Assembly (NCBI RefSeq): GCF_010669225.1
Contig: NZ_CP048627.1
Location: 806,001-870,000, forward strand
From: Megamonas funiformis
GTDB lineage: Bacteria; Bacillota; Negativicutes; Selenomonadales; Selenomonadaceae
Direction: 5' to 3'
Length of the DNA: 64,000 bases
The position numbers and the translations under genes were made by a program. Below are positions 17,254-26,419 of this stretch, one piece after another; the first letter of the stretch is position 1, and the number at the start of each line of letters is the position of its first letter. The notes beneath the pieces are model-generated. The model was not told the DNA's origin. It searched no databases and saw only the letters and a list, made by a program, of their open reading frames with translations.

Positions 17254-18897
17254 ATGAGTGAACAAAAAGTAATTTATGCTATTGGTCATAGAAATCCAGA
17301 TACAGACTCCATCTGTTCTGCAATAGCATATGCAAATTTAAAACGCAATATGGGCTGTGAAAATGTTGTACCAGCTCGTGCAGGTAGCGTAAACAAAGAA
17401 ACTAAATATGCTTTAGAATATTTCGGTGTAGAAGCTCCTCAGCTTGTAAGTGATATTTATCCAAGAGTTAAAGATATTGCTATTAAAGTACAAAAATCTG
17501 TAAAAGCAACAGATAATCTTCGTACTTTAGGTATGGCTATGAAAGAATGCAATCTTCGTTCTATACCTGTAGTTGATGATGAAAATAAATTAATTGGTAT
17601 GGCTAGCGTTAGCGATTTAGCAAAAGCTTATTTCCAAGAAATCACATTAGATAGCGTATCTGCTTCTGGTGCTTGCATCAATGATATTGCTAATGTTATT
17701 GAAGCTGATGTTTTAGTTGCTGGCAATAACGAAGGCAAAATCAATGGCGAAATCAAAGTAGCTGCTGCTTGCATGGAAAAAGTTGCAGAAAGCATCAAAG
17801 CTGGCGATGTAGTAATCATTGGCAATAGACCAGAATCTGCATTTATTAAATGCATTGATTTAAAAGTTGCTTGTGTAATCATCACAGGAAATACAACTAT
17901 TTCTGATGAAGTAGTTACTAAAGCAAAAGCTGAAAATGTAATGATTTTATCTACAGCATTTGACACTTATAGCACAGCTCGTCTTATCAGCCAATGTGCA
18001 CCAATTTCTAGCATTATGACTACAGATGTAATTTCTTTCAAACCATCTGATATGTTAAGTGATATCAAAGGTGTATTAGAAGCAAATGAATACCGCAATT
18101 ATCCAGTAGTAGAAAATGGTAAATTAGTTGGTATCGTAAATAAAGATAAATTCATGATGCCTGAAAAACAACAGATTATTTTAACAGACCACAATGAATT
18201 AGCTCAAGCTGTTGAAGGTATTGAATCTGGTAAAATCATCGAAGTTGTTGACCATCATCGTTTCGGCGGATTACAAACAAGCGATCCTATTTTTATCAAT
18301 GTTCGCCCAGTTGGTTGTACTTGTACAATCGTAACTAATATGTATCAACAATATGGCGTGGAAATTCCAAAAGAAATTGCAGGTCTTTTAATGTCTGCTA
18401 TTATTTCTGATACAGTATTATTCAAATCCCCAACTTGCACACAAACCGATAAAGATGCTGTAGAATATTTAGCAAAAATCGCTGGTGTAGATTATAAAGA
18501 ATATGGTATGGCAATGCTCAAAGCTGGTGCAGATATCGGCGATATGACTCCTGCTCAAATCGTTAAAAATGACTCCAAAGAATTCCAGATTGGCAACTAT
18601 CCAATGCTCATTAGCCAGTTATCCGTTATGGATACAGACCAAGTAATGGCTATGCAAGATGAAATCTTAGCTGAAATGGCTCGTGTATGCACTGCAGAAG
18701 GTTATGCAATGTCTATCGTTATCGTTACTGATATCATCAACGAAGGTAGCTATTTACTCTTCAGTGGCGAACCTAAAAACTTAATCGGTGAAGCATTCAA
18801 ACAAGATGCAAGTAAATCTGTTATGTATTTACCAGGCGTAATGTCTCGTAAAAAACAGATTATCCCACCACTTTCTGAAGCTGTAAAAAATCTTTAA
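17254..18897 (+). CDS. Family II manganese-dependent inorganic pyrophosphatase with CBS/DRTGG insert
   Basis: Hydrolyses pyrophosphate to phosphate in the cytoplasm. Family II (DHH) motifs are GHRNPDTDS at the N-terminus and DHHRFGG about two-thirds along; the C-terminal DHHA2 domain ends in SRKKQIIPPL. At 547 residues it is much longer than plain PpaC (about 310) because of an insert with two CBS motifs flanking a DRTGG domain, known in this group to bind adenine nucleotides and regulate activity. I place the start at ATG 17254, 11 bases after GGAGG, since ATG 17236 overlaps that ribosome site. It is a single-gene unit with duplicated promoter and own terminator. Confidence 0.93.
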   Translation: MSEQKVIYAIGHRNPDTDSICSAIAYANLKRNMGCENVVPARAGSVNKETKYALEYFGVEAPQLVSDIYPRVKDIAIKVQKSVKATDNLRTLGMAMKECNLRSIPVVDDENKLIGMASVSDLAKAYFQEITLDSVSASGACINDIANVIEADVLVAGNNEGKINGEIKVAAACMEKVAESIKAGDVVIIGNRPESAFIKCIDLKVACVIITGNTTISDEVVTKAKAENVMILSTAFDTYSTARLISQCAPISSIMTTDVISFKPSDMLSDIKGVLEANEYRNYPVVENGKLVGIVNKDKFMMPEKQQIILTDHNELAQAVEGIESGKIIEVVDHHRFGGLQTSDPIFINVRPVGCTCTIVTNMYQQYGVEIPKEIAGLLMSAIISDTVLFKSPTCTQTDKDAVEYLAKIAGVDYKEYGMAMLKAGADIGDMTPAQIVKNDSKEFQIGNYPMLISQLSVMDTDQVMAMQDEILAEMARVCTAEGYAMSIVIVTDIINEGSYLLFSGEPKNLIGEAFKQDASKSVMYLPGVMSRKKQIIPPLSEAVKNL

Positions 18898-18921
18898 TAG
18901 TTTAATAGATAGTTAATAAAT

Positions 18922-18965
18922 AAAAAAGGCAATATGATTTTTAATCATATTGCCTTTTTTTATTT
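18922..18965 (+). terminator. Terminator of the pyrophosphatase gene
   Basis: A perfect 18-bp stem (18922-18939 with 18943-18960) with a 3-base loop and T-tract. The IS200 insertion begins a few bases later. Confidence 0.93.
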
Positions 18966-19054
18966 ATTTTGTACTTTAGTTAGTTGAGTACGCAGAGCGT
19001 GCGAAACAAAAAACCACTCGTTTTACGAGTGGTTAATAAGTTTCTTATAGAAAT

Positions 19055-19116
19055 AGAAATTCTCCTCTATTAAAATAATAAGTGTTCAAGTCATTATTAA
19101 AGAGAGGAGAATTTCT
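19055..19116 (+). promoter_or_regulatory. Hairpin masking the transposase ribosome site
   Basis: AGAAATTCTCCTCT (19055-19068) is the exact complement of AGAGGAGAATTTCT (19103-19116), which contains the GAGAGGAG ribosome site and abuts the start codon. Extra TAATAA/TTATTA pairing closes the loop. Folded mRNA would hide the start; known IS200 copies in Salmonella use such a structure to keep transposase low. Confidence 0.8.
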
Positions 19117-19566
19117 ATGGAAAGAAGTTTAGCACATACAAGATGGATGTGCAAGTATCATATAGTATTTACCCCAAAATATAGAAGAAAAATTATATAT
19201 AATAAATTGCGTAGAGATATTGTACAAATAATAAAAGATTTATGTAAGTGGAAAGGCATAGAGATAATAGAAGGGAAAGCTATGCCGGATCATATTCATA
19301 TTTTGGTTAAGATACCACCAAAAATGAGTATATCAAATTTTATGGGGTATTTAAAAGGAAAAAGTGCAATGATGATATTTGCAAGACATGGAAATTTAAA
19401 ATATAAATTTGGAAACAATAATTTTTGGTCAACAGGATATTATGTATCGACAGTAGGACTAAATGAAGCAACAATAGCGAAATATATAAGAGAACAAGAT
19501 ACGTATGATAAAATGATGGATAAAATAAGCACAAAAGAATTAAATGATCCCTTTAGGGATTGTTAA
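19117..19566 (+). CDS. tnpA: IS200 Y1 transposase TnpA, copy 1
   Basis: 149-residue single-strand transposase. The HUH metal motif is His59-Ile-His61 and the nucleophilic tyrosine is probably Tyr123 in AKYIREQ. Size and motifs are complete, and the sequence is identical to the copy at 30441-30890, so both should be functional and recently moved. In this family the enzyme excises one strand by transferring 5' phosphates to its tyrosine, preferring replication-fork single strands. Translation is probably restrained by the hairpin just upstream. Confidence 0.95.
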   Translation: MERSLAHTRWMCKYHIVFTPKYRRKIIYNKLRRDIVQIIKDLCKWKGIEIIEGKAMPDHIHILVKIPPKMSISNFMGYLKGKSAMMIFARHGNLKYKFGNNNFWSTGYYVSTVGLNEATIAKYIREQDTYDKMMDKISTKELNDPFRDC

Positions 19567-19599
19567 GTAATCAGTGCACAATGGCTTGAACGAAGAGAA

Positions 19600-19624
19600 A
19601 GCCAGCGTCATTTAGGCGCTGGCT
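19600..19624 (+). terminator. Hairpin after IS200 transposase gene, copy 1
   Basis: AGCCAGCG (19600-19607) pairs with CGCTGGCT (19617-19624). It has no long T-run, so it may end or stabilise the transposase message. Repeated in copy 2 at 30924-30948. Confidence 0.55.
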
Positions 19625-19663
19625 ATTGTTAAAAGCCTTATAGGCTTGTGCAAGCCACACGTT

Positions 19664-21166
19664 TTACGTGTGGTACTGACTTTCCATAATGCGATGTAAT
19701 AAAGATTTATTAGCTAAATAGAGATTTTCAATTTTCTCAGCAGTGTATTTGTGTACAAAATTTGTTTGTTTAAATTTGGAAAATAACATATCAAATTTTT
19801 GGATTAATAAAGAATTTTTTAAGAAATAAATAGGTAAATGATATTTGTTTAATAAGTATTTATTTTTCTTAAAGTAAGCGATTTTTTGGTTACTATAATA
19901 AGAAAGTTTATAGTAGTTAATATCATTTACATTTTCTTGTTGAGACATCAGATAAATATCAATTAAAGGATTTTTATACATACTTTGAATAAGATAAGAT
20001 AATTGTTCTTCTCTTTCTTGAGGTGTAGTTTGGTATTTTAAATCGCCAAAGATTACTTTACCTTTTTGAATATAATCCATTAAATTGAGCTCTGGAAGAA
20101 TAAATGATATAGGATTTTTTTCAAATTGTTCTTCCCACATGATTTGTAGGTTTTTTAAGGAGGCGATAGTTTCATCAGTTAAATTTTGTTGTTTACATAA
20201 ATCTATCATTTTTAAATAGGATTTTTTAGGTAGAAAAAATTCAAAGCCATTAGTAATAAATATGGTGAAGTTTTTATTTAAATAAAAGAAGGGATGAAAG
20301 GAATTAAGAATAATTTCTTTTTTTGGCTGTAAAATAATTGGAGAATTAAAGAAAGTGTCAGAAATACGTTTTTGAATTTCATTGATGATTTTTTCATTGT
20401 TTATAAAGGTACATATATCTATTGATTTATCTAGATGTAGGGAATATTGAATAGCAAAAGCATTTTTTACAAGGAATATATTGCTATTATTAAAAAATTT
20501 ATCTTCATAAATATAGAAATTGACATAAAAATATTTATTTAAGAATTTATAGAGGCTATATATTAATTTTTCGTCACTATTTGCTAGTGTAGATAGATTA
20601 CAGCCTATGTGAATATCTATTTGACGGTCAGTGAGATTACAACAATCAAGGAAACTAAAAAATTTTTTTTGTTGTAACAAAGTTAAAATATCCATAGTAA
20701 TGAAGATTTCTAATTTAGGAGTTATTTTATTTATTATAGGAGCTAATTTATGGCAAAAAAATTCATAAATATTAGTTCTACCAACGATGGTAGTAGAATT
20801 TAAAATAATATCATTATTGCTTTGGGAATGAGAAAAATTTTCGTGTGAACAATAATATGCGTTATTTAATAAATTATTTATTTGTGTATGTAAAAAACGT
20901 TGGATATCTTTTGTGGGTAATGGTTCATGAATATTAAATTCTTTTAAAAATAAGTAAGCATAATCTTTATGAATGATTTCTTCGGCGAAAATAGAACTCA
21001 ATGTATCATTTATTCTTTCAATATGCTTTTTAGTTGGTTGACTTGTATTATTTGCCCATTTACTGATATAAGAAATATCATAACCTATATGATAAGCGAT
21101 GACATTTAATTTTATATTAGTAAATTGGATAAGTTTTTTTAACATATCTCCAAATTTATTTTGCAT
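19664..21166 (-). CDS. Unrecognised 500-residue protein with N-terminal helix-turn-helix, putative regulator
   Basis: Residues about 8-60 look like a Cro/CI-type DNA-binding domain (MLKKLIQ...IAYHIGYDISYISKWANNTSQPTKKHIERI). The remaining 440 residues, rich in Phe, Tyr, Asn and Lys, match no family I know; no membrane segments or signal peptide stand out. The gene is divergent from the lactate operon across a 416-bp gap, which suggests it regulates that operon (inference). The last residues (SQYHT) and the stop at 19664-19666 come from the right end of IS200 copy 1: the insertion replaced the original tail. Joining the flanks without the IS gives an original end of MEKNK and stop, so the loss is small and the protein may still work. 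Confidence 0.7.
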   Translation of the reverse strand: MQNKFGDMLKKLIQFTNIKLNVIAYHIGYDISYISKWANNTSQPTKKHIERINDTLSSIFAEEIIHKDYAYLFLKEFNIHEPLPTKDIQRFLHTQINNLLNNAYYCSHENFSHSQSNNDIILNSTTIVGRTNIYEFFCHKLAPIINKITPKLEIFITMDILTLLQQKKFFSFLDCCNLTDRQIDIHIGCNLSTLANSDEKLIYSLYKFLNKYFYVNFYIYEDKFFNNSNIFLVKNAFAIQYSLHLDKSIDICTFINNEKIINEIQKRISDTFFNSPIILQPKKEIILNSFHPFFYLNKNFTIFITNGFEFFLPKKSYLKMIDLCKQQNLTDETIASLKNLQIMWEEQFEKNPISFILPELNLMDYIQKGKVIFGDLKYQTTPQEREEQLSYLIQSMYKNPLIDIYLMSQQENVNDINYYKLSYYSNQKIAYFKKNKYLLNKYHLPIYFLKNSLLIQKFDMLFSKFKQTNFVHKYTAEKIENLYLANKSLLHRIMESQYHT

Positions 21167-21582
21167 ATAAATCCCAGTCTTTCATAATTTTAATTATAAT
21201 AATATCAATAATAAAGTTAAATTATTAATAAAAGTATATTATTTATTGAACAATAAAAATGAAAAAAAGTCAATAAATAATCTAAGAAGCTAGATATATA
21301 TAGCTTTATGAGGTTGAATTATTGAAAAAATCAAAAGTCAAAATTTCTATTGTATTAAAAATAAAGATAATTGAATAGTATTTACAATATTTATAAAAGT
21401 TTGTTATTAATTCAAGACAATTTGTAAAAAAATGGGAAAGATTGACGTAAAAAAATTTTTTTATATAATAAAAAACAATAAATAAAAAAAATATAAAATA
21501 TGGTTAATCATAAAAAAAATAAATAAAACTTAAATAATAAATCATCTAAAAAATCAAATAAGTTTTATAGGGAGTTTTTATT
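21167..21582. promoter_or_regulatory. Divergent control region between putative regulator and lactate operon
   Basis: A gap of 416 bp, extremely AT-rich. It holds one strong rightward promoter (21442-21469), a possible leftward TATAAT at 21193-21198 for the regulator gene, and an inverted repeat AAGCTA-8-TAGCTT (21287-21306) that could be an operator. Several CAATAAATAA-like words recur but I cannot define a consensus. No coding frame was accepted here. Confidence 0.5.
21442..21469 (+). promoter_or_regulatory. Promoter of the lactate-utilisation operon
   Basis: TTGACG (21442-21447) and TATAAT (21464-21469) are spaced by 16 bases, a near-consensus vegetative promoter. The expected start near 21476 leaves a leader of about 107 bases before the first gene. 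Confidence 0.75.
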
Positions 21583-22185
21583 ATGGAAAAAATTTGTCAT
21601 GATTGGAAACATTTGTTGGATAAGGATTTTACAAATGGTAAGTATTGGAATGATTTTGCAGAAAATGCTCAAAATGCTTCTGTGGAAATAAAAATAGTCA
21701 AGAGTTATAAAGATGCTATTGCTGATATTTTGAAAATAGCTAAAGCAACAGATGCAAAAATGATAGCAGGAGTAGGTGCTGATGAGTGTGAGGAATTGGC
21801 AGACGTTTATGCAGAAGTAAACAAGTCTTTTAAAGTATATACAGATAAATTTGACATAGTAAAAAATAAAAATGAATTAGATATTGGTATAACTTTAGGT
21901 GAATTTGGTGTAGGAGAAACAGGTAGTATATGTGTCGATAACTATGCTTATGAAGCGAGAATAGCAAGTATGTTGCCATTAATAAATATAATATTTATGC
22001 CTAAAAATTATATTGTAAATAATATGCAAGATGCTTTTGATGTTTTGGCTAAAGTTTTTTGGAAAGGATATAGTGGTTTTGTGACAGGACCAAGCAGAAC
22101 ATCGGATATTGAACGTGTTTTGACTTTAGGAGTGCATGGGCCAAGTCGTGTGATTTTATTTGCAATTGAAGACGATAAAAGATGA
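21583..22185 (+). CDS. LUD-domain protein, LutC-like
   Basis: 200-residue member of the LUD family (lactate utilisation LutC/YkgG). Typical features are the Thr/Gly-rich segment LGEFGVGETGSICVD in mid-protein and the end motif GPSRTSDIERVLTLGVHGP. In Bacillus LutABC is needed for growth on lactate as an iron-sulfur lactate oxidase complex. Here it is the first gene of an operon with a LutB-LutA fusion, Etf subunits and an FAD dehydrogenase. The start ATG 21583 follows ATAGGGAG. Function is by family and context. Confidence 0.85.
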   Translation: MEKICHDWKHLLDKDFTNGKYWNDFAENAQNASVEIKIVKSYKDAIADILKIAKATDAKMIAGVGADECEELADVYAEVNKSFKVYTDKFDIVKNKNELDIGITLGEFGVGETGSICVDNYAYEARIASMLPLINIIFMPKNYIVNNMQDAFDVLAKVFWKGYSGFVTGPSRTSDIERVLTLGVHGPSRVILFAIEDDKR

Positions 22186-22216
22186 AAAAGATAAAAAGAA
22201 ATGAGCGTGAAGTAAG

Positions 22217-24388
22217 ATGAAAGAACGTAATATAAAAGCTGAAATAAAAGAAAAATTACATGATCCTATTTTAAGTGATAATTTGGCACGATTTGCAAAA
22301 CAATATCCTCAAGCTAGATTGAAAGCATATGCAAATGTTGATGACATTGATGAATTAAGAAATGAACTTCGTGATATGAAAAAACAAACAGTTGCTCATA
22401 TTGAAGAAGTCGCTGATAAATTTCAGGCTTCACTAGAAGAAAGAGGTGCGAAGGTTTTTCGTGCTAAAGATGGCGATGAATTAAAGGCACAATTATTGCA
22501 GATTTGTAAAGAAAATAATATACATAGAATTGTAAAATCAAAATCTATGGCAACAGAAGAAATACATTTAAATCATTTTTTAGAACAACAAGGTTTAAGA
22601 GTAAAAGAAACTGATTTAGGTGAATGGATGTTATCTGTTGCAGGTCAAAAACCATCACATATGGTAATGCCAGCAATACATCTCAATAGAAAACAATGTG
22701 CGAAATTTTTCTCAGATGAATTAAAAGAGGATATACCTAGTGATATTCCATATATGATACAGATTGCAAGAAAAGTATTGCGTGAAGAATTTTTAAAAGC
22801 AGATATGGGAATAACAGGTGCTAACTTTGGTATAGCTGAAAATGGGGCAATTGGATTAGTTACTAATGAAGGAAATGCAAGAATTGTTACAACTATTCCA
22901 CCTGTACATGTAATTATCATTGGTTATGAAAAATTAATTCCTAAAATCAGTGATGCAGCTAAGATAATGAGATTATTGCCACGAAATGGTACAGGTCAAA
23001 GAATGGTAAGTTATTTGACGTTAATAGATGGGCCAACTCCTATAATTCATGAAAAAGAGGGGAAATTAGTAGAAGAAAATAAAAAAGTATATGTTATTTT
23101 ATTGGATAATGGTCGTTTAAAAGCGGCTCATGATGATAAATTAAAAGAAGTCTATCAATGTGTACGTTGTTCTTCTTGTTTAAATGTATGTCCTATCTGG
23201 TCTACTGTTGGTGGTCATGTATATGGATATATATACTCAGGTGGTATCGGAGCTATTTTAACTGGATTGTTAAATGGCATGGATAATTTTTCACAATTTA
23301 GTGATTTATGTATTGGTTGTCGTCGTTGTACTACTATATGTCCGGGTAAAATAGATATTCCTGGTTTAATTGAAGAATTAAGACGTAGAAATTTTGCTCA
23401 AAAAGGTCAATCTTTACCTGAAAAAATTATATTTAAAAAAGTTATGTCTAATAGAAAATTATTCCATACTTTGTTAAGAGCTGCTTCTTTAGGACAAAAA
23501 CCTGTACAATCGGGAAATTTTATTCGTAATTTACCATTATTTTTTGCTAAGATGACGCAAGGTCGTAGTTTGCCAGCTATTGCTTCTACACCTCTTCGCG
23601 ATTGTACAGATGAATTAATGAAGCAAAATCCTAAAAATCCAAAAATGAGAGTAGCATTTTTTAGCGGTTGTAATATAGACTTTGTGTTTCCGAATACAGG
23701 AAAATCCGTATTTAAAGTATTGCAAAATTTGGGTGTAGAAGTAATTTATCCGCAAAAACAAAATTGTTGTGGAAAACCTATAATTGGCTCAGGAGATTTA
23801 GAAACAGCAAGAAAAATAGCTAAAGAAAATATACAGGCTTTAGAAGAAACAAATGCTGATTATATCGTAGCGGCATGTCCTACATGTACAGAAACATTAG
23901 AAAAGACTTATGTGGAATTATTTAAAGATGATAGTCAATGGCTAGCTCGTAGCAAAGTTTTAAGTAAAAAGATTAGAGAATTTAGTCAATTTGTATTTTC
24001 TATGTATAAAGAAATGAACAAATTAGATGATACTGTGAATAATGAAGGAAAAATAAAGATAACATATCATGATTCTTGTCATATGAAACGTGGATTAAAT
24101 ATTTATAAAGAACCAAGAGTATTGTTAAAGAATACTAAAAAATATAATTTTGTAGAAATGCAAGGTTGTGATCAATGTTGCGGTATGGCAGGGGCTTTTG
24201 GTATGAAATATAAAGATATTTCATTGCGTTTATTATCAAGAAAATTGGAAAATATAAAAGATAGTCAAGCTGATATTGTGGCAGTAGCTTGTCCTGCTTG
24301 TATGATGCAAATAGGTGGCGGTTTGGATAAACAGATGCCTAATGTAAAAGTAAAACATATAGCTGATATTTTAGCTGAAGAACTTTGA
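22217..24388 (+). CDS. Iron-sulfur LUD protein, LutB-LutA type fusion
   Basis: A 723-residue protein that joins two Lut subunits in one chain. Residues about 1-300 are the LUD domain of LutB (GITGANFGIAENGAIGLV). Two ferredoxin-like cluster sites follow: CVRCSSCLNVCP and CIGCRRCTTICP. The last 260 residues carry two CCG modules, QNCCGKPIIGSG and CDQCCGMAGAFG, with HDSCH, as in LutA or glycolate oxidase GlcF. Together with the LutC-like protein it could form a complete lactate-oxidising or electron-transfer module. The ribosome site before ATG 22217 is weak (GAAGTAAG). Confidence 0.88.
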   Translation: MKERNIKAEIKEKLHDPILSDNLARFAKQYPQARLKAYANVDDIDELRNELRDMKKQTVAHIEEVADKFQASLEERGAKVFRAKDGDELKAQLLQICKENNIHRIVKSKSMATEEIHLNHFLEQQGLRVKETDLGEWMLSVAGQKPSHMVMPAIHLNRKQCAKFFSDELKEDIPSDIPYMIQIARKVLREEFLKADMGITGANFGIAENGAIGLVTNEGNARIVTTIPPVHVIIIGYEKLIPKISDAAKIMRLLPRNGTGQRMVSYLTLIDGPTPIIHEKEGKLVEENKKVYVILLDNGRLKAAHDDKLKEVYQCVRCSSCLNVCPIWSTVGGHVYGYIYSGGIGAILTGLLNGMDNFSQFSDLCIGCRRCTTICPGKIDIPGLIEELRRRNFAQKGQSLPEKIIFKKVMSNRKLFHTLLRAASLGQKPVQSGNFIRNLPLFFAKMTQGRSLPAIASTPLRDCTDELMKQNPKNPKMRVAFFSGCNIDFVFPNTGKSVFKVLQNLGVEVIYPQKQNCCGKPIIGSGDLETARKIAKENIQALEETNADYIVAACPTCTETLEKTYVELFKDDSQWLARSKVLSKKIREFSQFVFSMYKEMNKLDDTVNNEGKIKITYHDSCHMKRGLNIYKEPRVLLKNTKKYNFVEMQGCDQCCGMAGAFGMKYKDISLRLLSRKLENIKDSQADIVAVACPACMMQIGGGLDKQMPNVKVKHIADILAEEL

Positions 24389-24416
24389 TAATTGAATATT
24401 TCGAGGAGGGTAGTAT

Positions 24417-25208
24417 ATGAAGATTTTAGTTTGTATAAAACAAGTTCCTGAAAGTAATAAAGTACAAGTCGATGAAGTTACAGGTGTATTAAAACGCAAT
24501 AGTAGTGAAAGTAAGATGAATCCATATGATTTATATGCTTTAGAGACAGCATTGCGATTAAAAGAAAAATATGGTGGAAGTGTAGATGTAATAACCATGG
24601 GTCCACCGCAAGCAAAATCTATTTTATATGAAGCGTTTGCCATGTCTGCTGATGAGGGAGCGATAATAACGGATAGAAAATTTGGCGGAGCTGATGTTTT
24701 AGCAACAAGTTATACTTTATCTCAAGGAATAAAATCTTTTGGTGATTTTGATTTGATCATTTGTGGACTGCAAACAACAGATGGGGATACAGCACAGGTT
24801 GGGCCAGAGGTTTCGGAAATGTTGAAAATACCATGTGTATGTAATGTAAATAAAATTATCGATGTGAAAGATAAGTCAATAATTGTAGATATGGATATGT
24901 CAGATGATATTGAACGAATAGAGATAAATTATCCATGCTTGATTACAGTGCAAAAAGATATTGTTGAACCTAGATTGCCATCGTATTTGAGAAAAAAAGC
25001 AACGGAGCATAAACAAGTAAAAGTATTTACTTTAAATGATATGGTTGATAAAGATGAACATCATTATGGATTGAACGCATCACCAACAAAAGTACAAAAG
25101 ATATTCCCACCATCTAGTGATAAGGTACAAGAAAAAATATCGGGAAATATTGAAGAAATAACAGATACAATCTATCAAAAATTAAAAGCTAAAAAAATTG
25201 TATTTTAA
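24417..25208 (+). CDS. etfB: Electron transfer flavoprotein beta subunit, bifurcating type
   Basis: 263-residue EtfB. The nucleotide loop reads GLQTTDGDTAQVGPE; the DGDTAQVGP form is the one found in electron-bifurcating Etfs that bind a second FAD, whereas ordinary Etfs bind AMP and have a different loop. The start MKILVCIKQVPES is canonical and is preceded by GAGGAGGG. With EtfA and the FAD dehydrogenase downstream it resembles the LctBCD lactate dehydrogenase of Acetobacterium, which couples lactate oxidation by NAD to ferredoxin oxidation. Confidence 0.9.
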   Translation: MKILVCIKQVPESNKVQVDEVTGVLKRNSSESKMNPYDLYALETALRLKEKYGGSVDVITMGPPQAKSILYEAFAMSADEGAIITDRKFGGADVLATSYTLSQGIKSFGDFDLIICGLQTTDGDTAQVGPEVSEMLKIPCVCNVNKIIDVKDKSIIVDMDMSDDIERIEINYPCLITVQKDIVEPRLPSYLRKKATEHKQVKVFTLNDMVDKDEHHYGLNASPTKVQKIFPPSSDKVQEKISGNIEEITDTIYQKLKAKKIVF

Positions 25209-25222
25209 TAGAGGTATGGATT

Positions 25223-26419
25223 ATGGCAAAATTAGTTGTTCATCAAGATAAGATAAATGATATAAATGAATTGATATCTATATGCCCATTTGGAGCAATG
25301 GAAGAAAATAACGGAAAATTAAATATTACAGCAGGTTGTAGATTATGTAGATTATGTGTGCGAAAAGGTTCCAAAGGTGCTGTGGAATATGTAGAAGATG
25401 AGAAAAAACCTCTTATTGATAAATCAATTTGGAACGGAATAGCTGTTTATGTTGAACATGTAGGAGAAAATATTCATCCAGTTACTTATGAATTGATAGG
25501 AAAGGCAAGAGAACTGGCAGATAAAATCAATCAACCAGTTTATGCTGTTTTTGTAGGTAATAATTTATCAAATATAGCGGAAAAATTATTGCATTACAAT
25601 GTAGATAAAGTTTTTGTTTATGATGATGAAGAATTAGCGTATTTTAATATTGAAAAATACACTAATGTATTTGAAGATTTTATAAAAAATAATAAGCCAA
25701 CAAGTATTTTAGTAGGAGCAACACCTGTAGGTAGGCAATTAGCACCAAAAGTTGCAGCTCGTTTTAAGACTGGATTGACAGCTGATTGTACGATATTGGA
25801 TATGAAATCTACAACTGACCTCGTGCAGATTAGACCAGCATTTGGTGGAAATATCATGGCAGAAATCCTCACACCAAATAATCGTCCGCAAATGGCAACT
25901 GTTAGATATAAAGTAATGGAAACGCCTGCATATAGTGAAGATATAAATGGTGAAATTGTAAATTGTAAGACGAATAATATCGATTTTGAAAGTAATATCA
26001 AGATTTTAGATGTAATAAAAAAACCTAAAGAGGAAAACATAGAAAGTGCGGATATTCTAATTGTCGCTGGTAGAGGCATTAAGAAAAAAGAAGATTTGAG
26101 CATGCTAGAAGATTTAGCAGATTTATTAAATGGACAGTTAGCCGTTACACGTCCATTAGTAGAAAATGGTTGGGCAGAGGCAAAAAGACAGATAGGACTT
26201 AGTGGGAAAACTGTTCGACCTAAATTGATTATGACATGTGGTGTGTCTGGTGCAATTCAATTTGTGGCAGGTATGAATAATGCCGAAACTATTTTTGCAA
26301 TTAATAATGATGAAAAAGCACCTATTTTTAAATATGCTAATTATGCTATAGTTGGCGATATTTATGAAGTTATACCAAAACTTATAGAAAAAATAAAAGT
26401 AGGTGAAAAATTATCATGA
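25223..26419 (+). CDS. etfA: Electron transfer flavoprotein alpha subunit with N-terminal iron-sulfur site
   Basis: 398-residue EtfA. The N-terminal 55 residues carry four cysteines (Cys21 in ICPFGA; Cys39, Cys42, Cys45 in CRLCRLC) able to hold one [4Fe-4S] cluster, an extension also seen in the lactate dehydrogenase-linked Etf of acetogens. The C-terminal FAD domain shows [10 protein letters not shown] and SGAIQF. It lies 14 bases after etfB and overlaps the dehydrogenase gene by 4 bases, so the three subunits should be made together. Confidence 0.9.
   Translation: MAKLVVHQDKINDINELISICPFGAMEENNGKLNITAGCRLCRLCVRKGSKGAVEYVEDEKKPLIDKSIWNGIAVYVEHVGENIHPVTYELIGKARELADKINQPVYAVFVGNNLSNIAEKLLHYNVDKVFVYDDEELAYFNIEKYTNVFEDFIKNNKPTSILVGATPVGRQLAPKVAARFKTGLTADCTILDMKSTTDLVQIRPAFGGNIMAEILTPNNRPQMATVRYKVMETPAYSEDINGEIVNCKTNNIDFESNIKILDVIKKPKEENIESADILIVAGRGIKKKEDLSMLEDLADLLNGQLAVTRPLVENGWAEAKRQIGLSGKTVRPKLIMTCGVSGAIQFVAGMNNAETIFAINNDEKAPIFKYANYAIVGDIYEVIPKLIEKIKVGEKLS

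Larger units (their letters stand above)
18971..19680 (+). mobile_element. IS200-type insertion sequence, copy 1
   Basis: A segment of about 710 bp that is base-identical to 30295-31004. It holds one Y1 transposase gene. Both ends carry hairpins with the same TTTTA loop: AACCACTCG/CGAGTGGTT at 19012-19034 (left) and CCACACG/CGTGTGG at 19655-19673 (right), the structures recognised by IS200 transposases. The left flank in both copies reads ATTTT, consistent with a required target next to the left end. No inverted terminal repeats or target duplication, as expected. The exact left limit is uncertain by a few bases because of T-runs. Confidence 0.92.

Noticed and set aside
25618-26103. A 161-residue minus-strand frame inside etfA
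   Set aside because: Antisense shadow of a well supported gene; no ribosome site or promoter.
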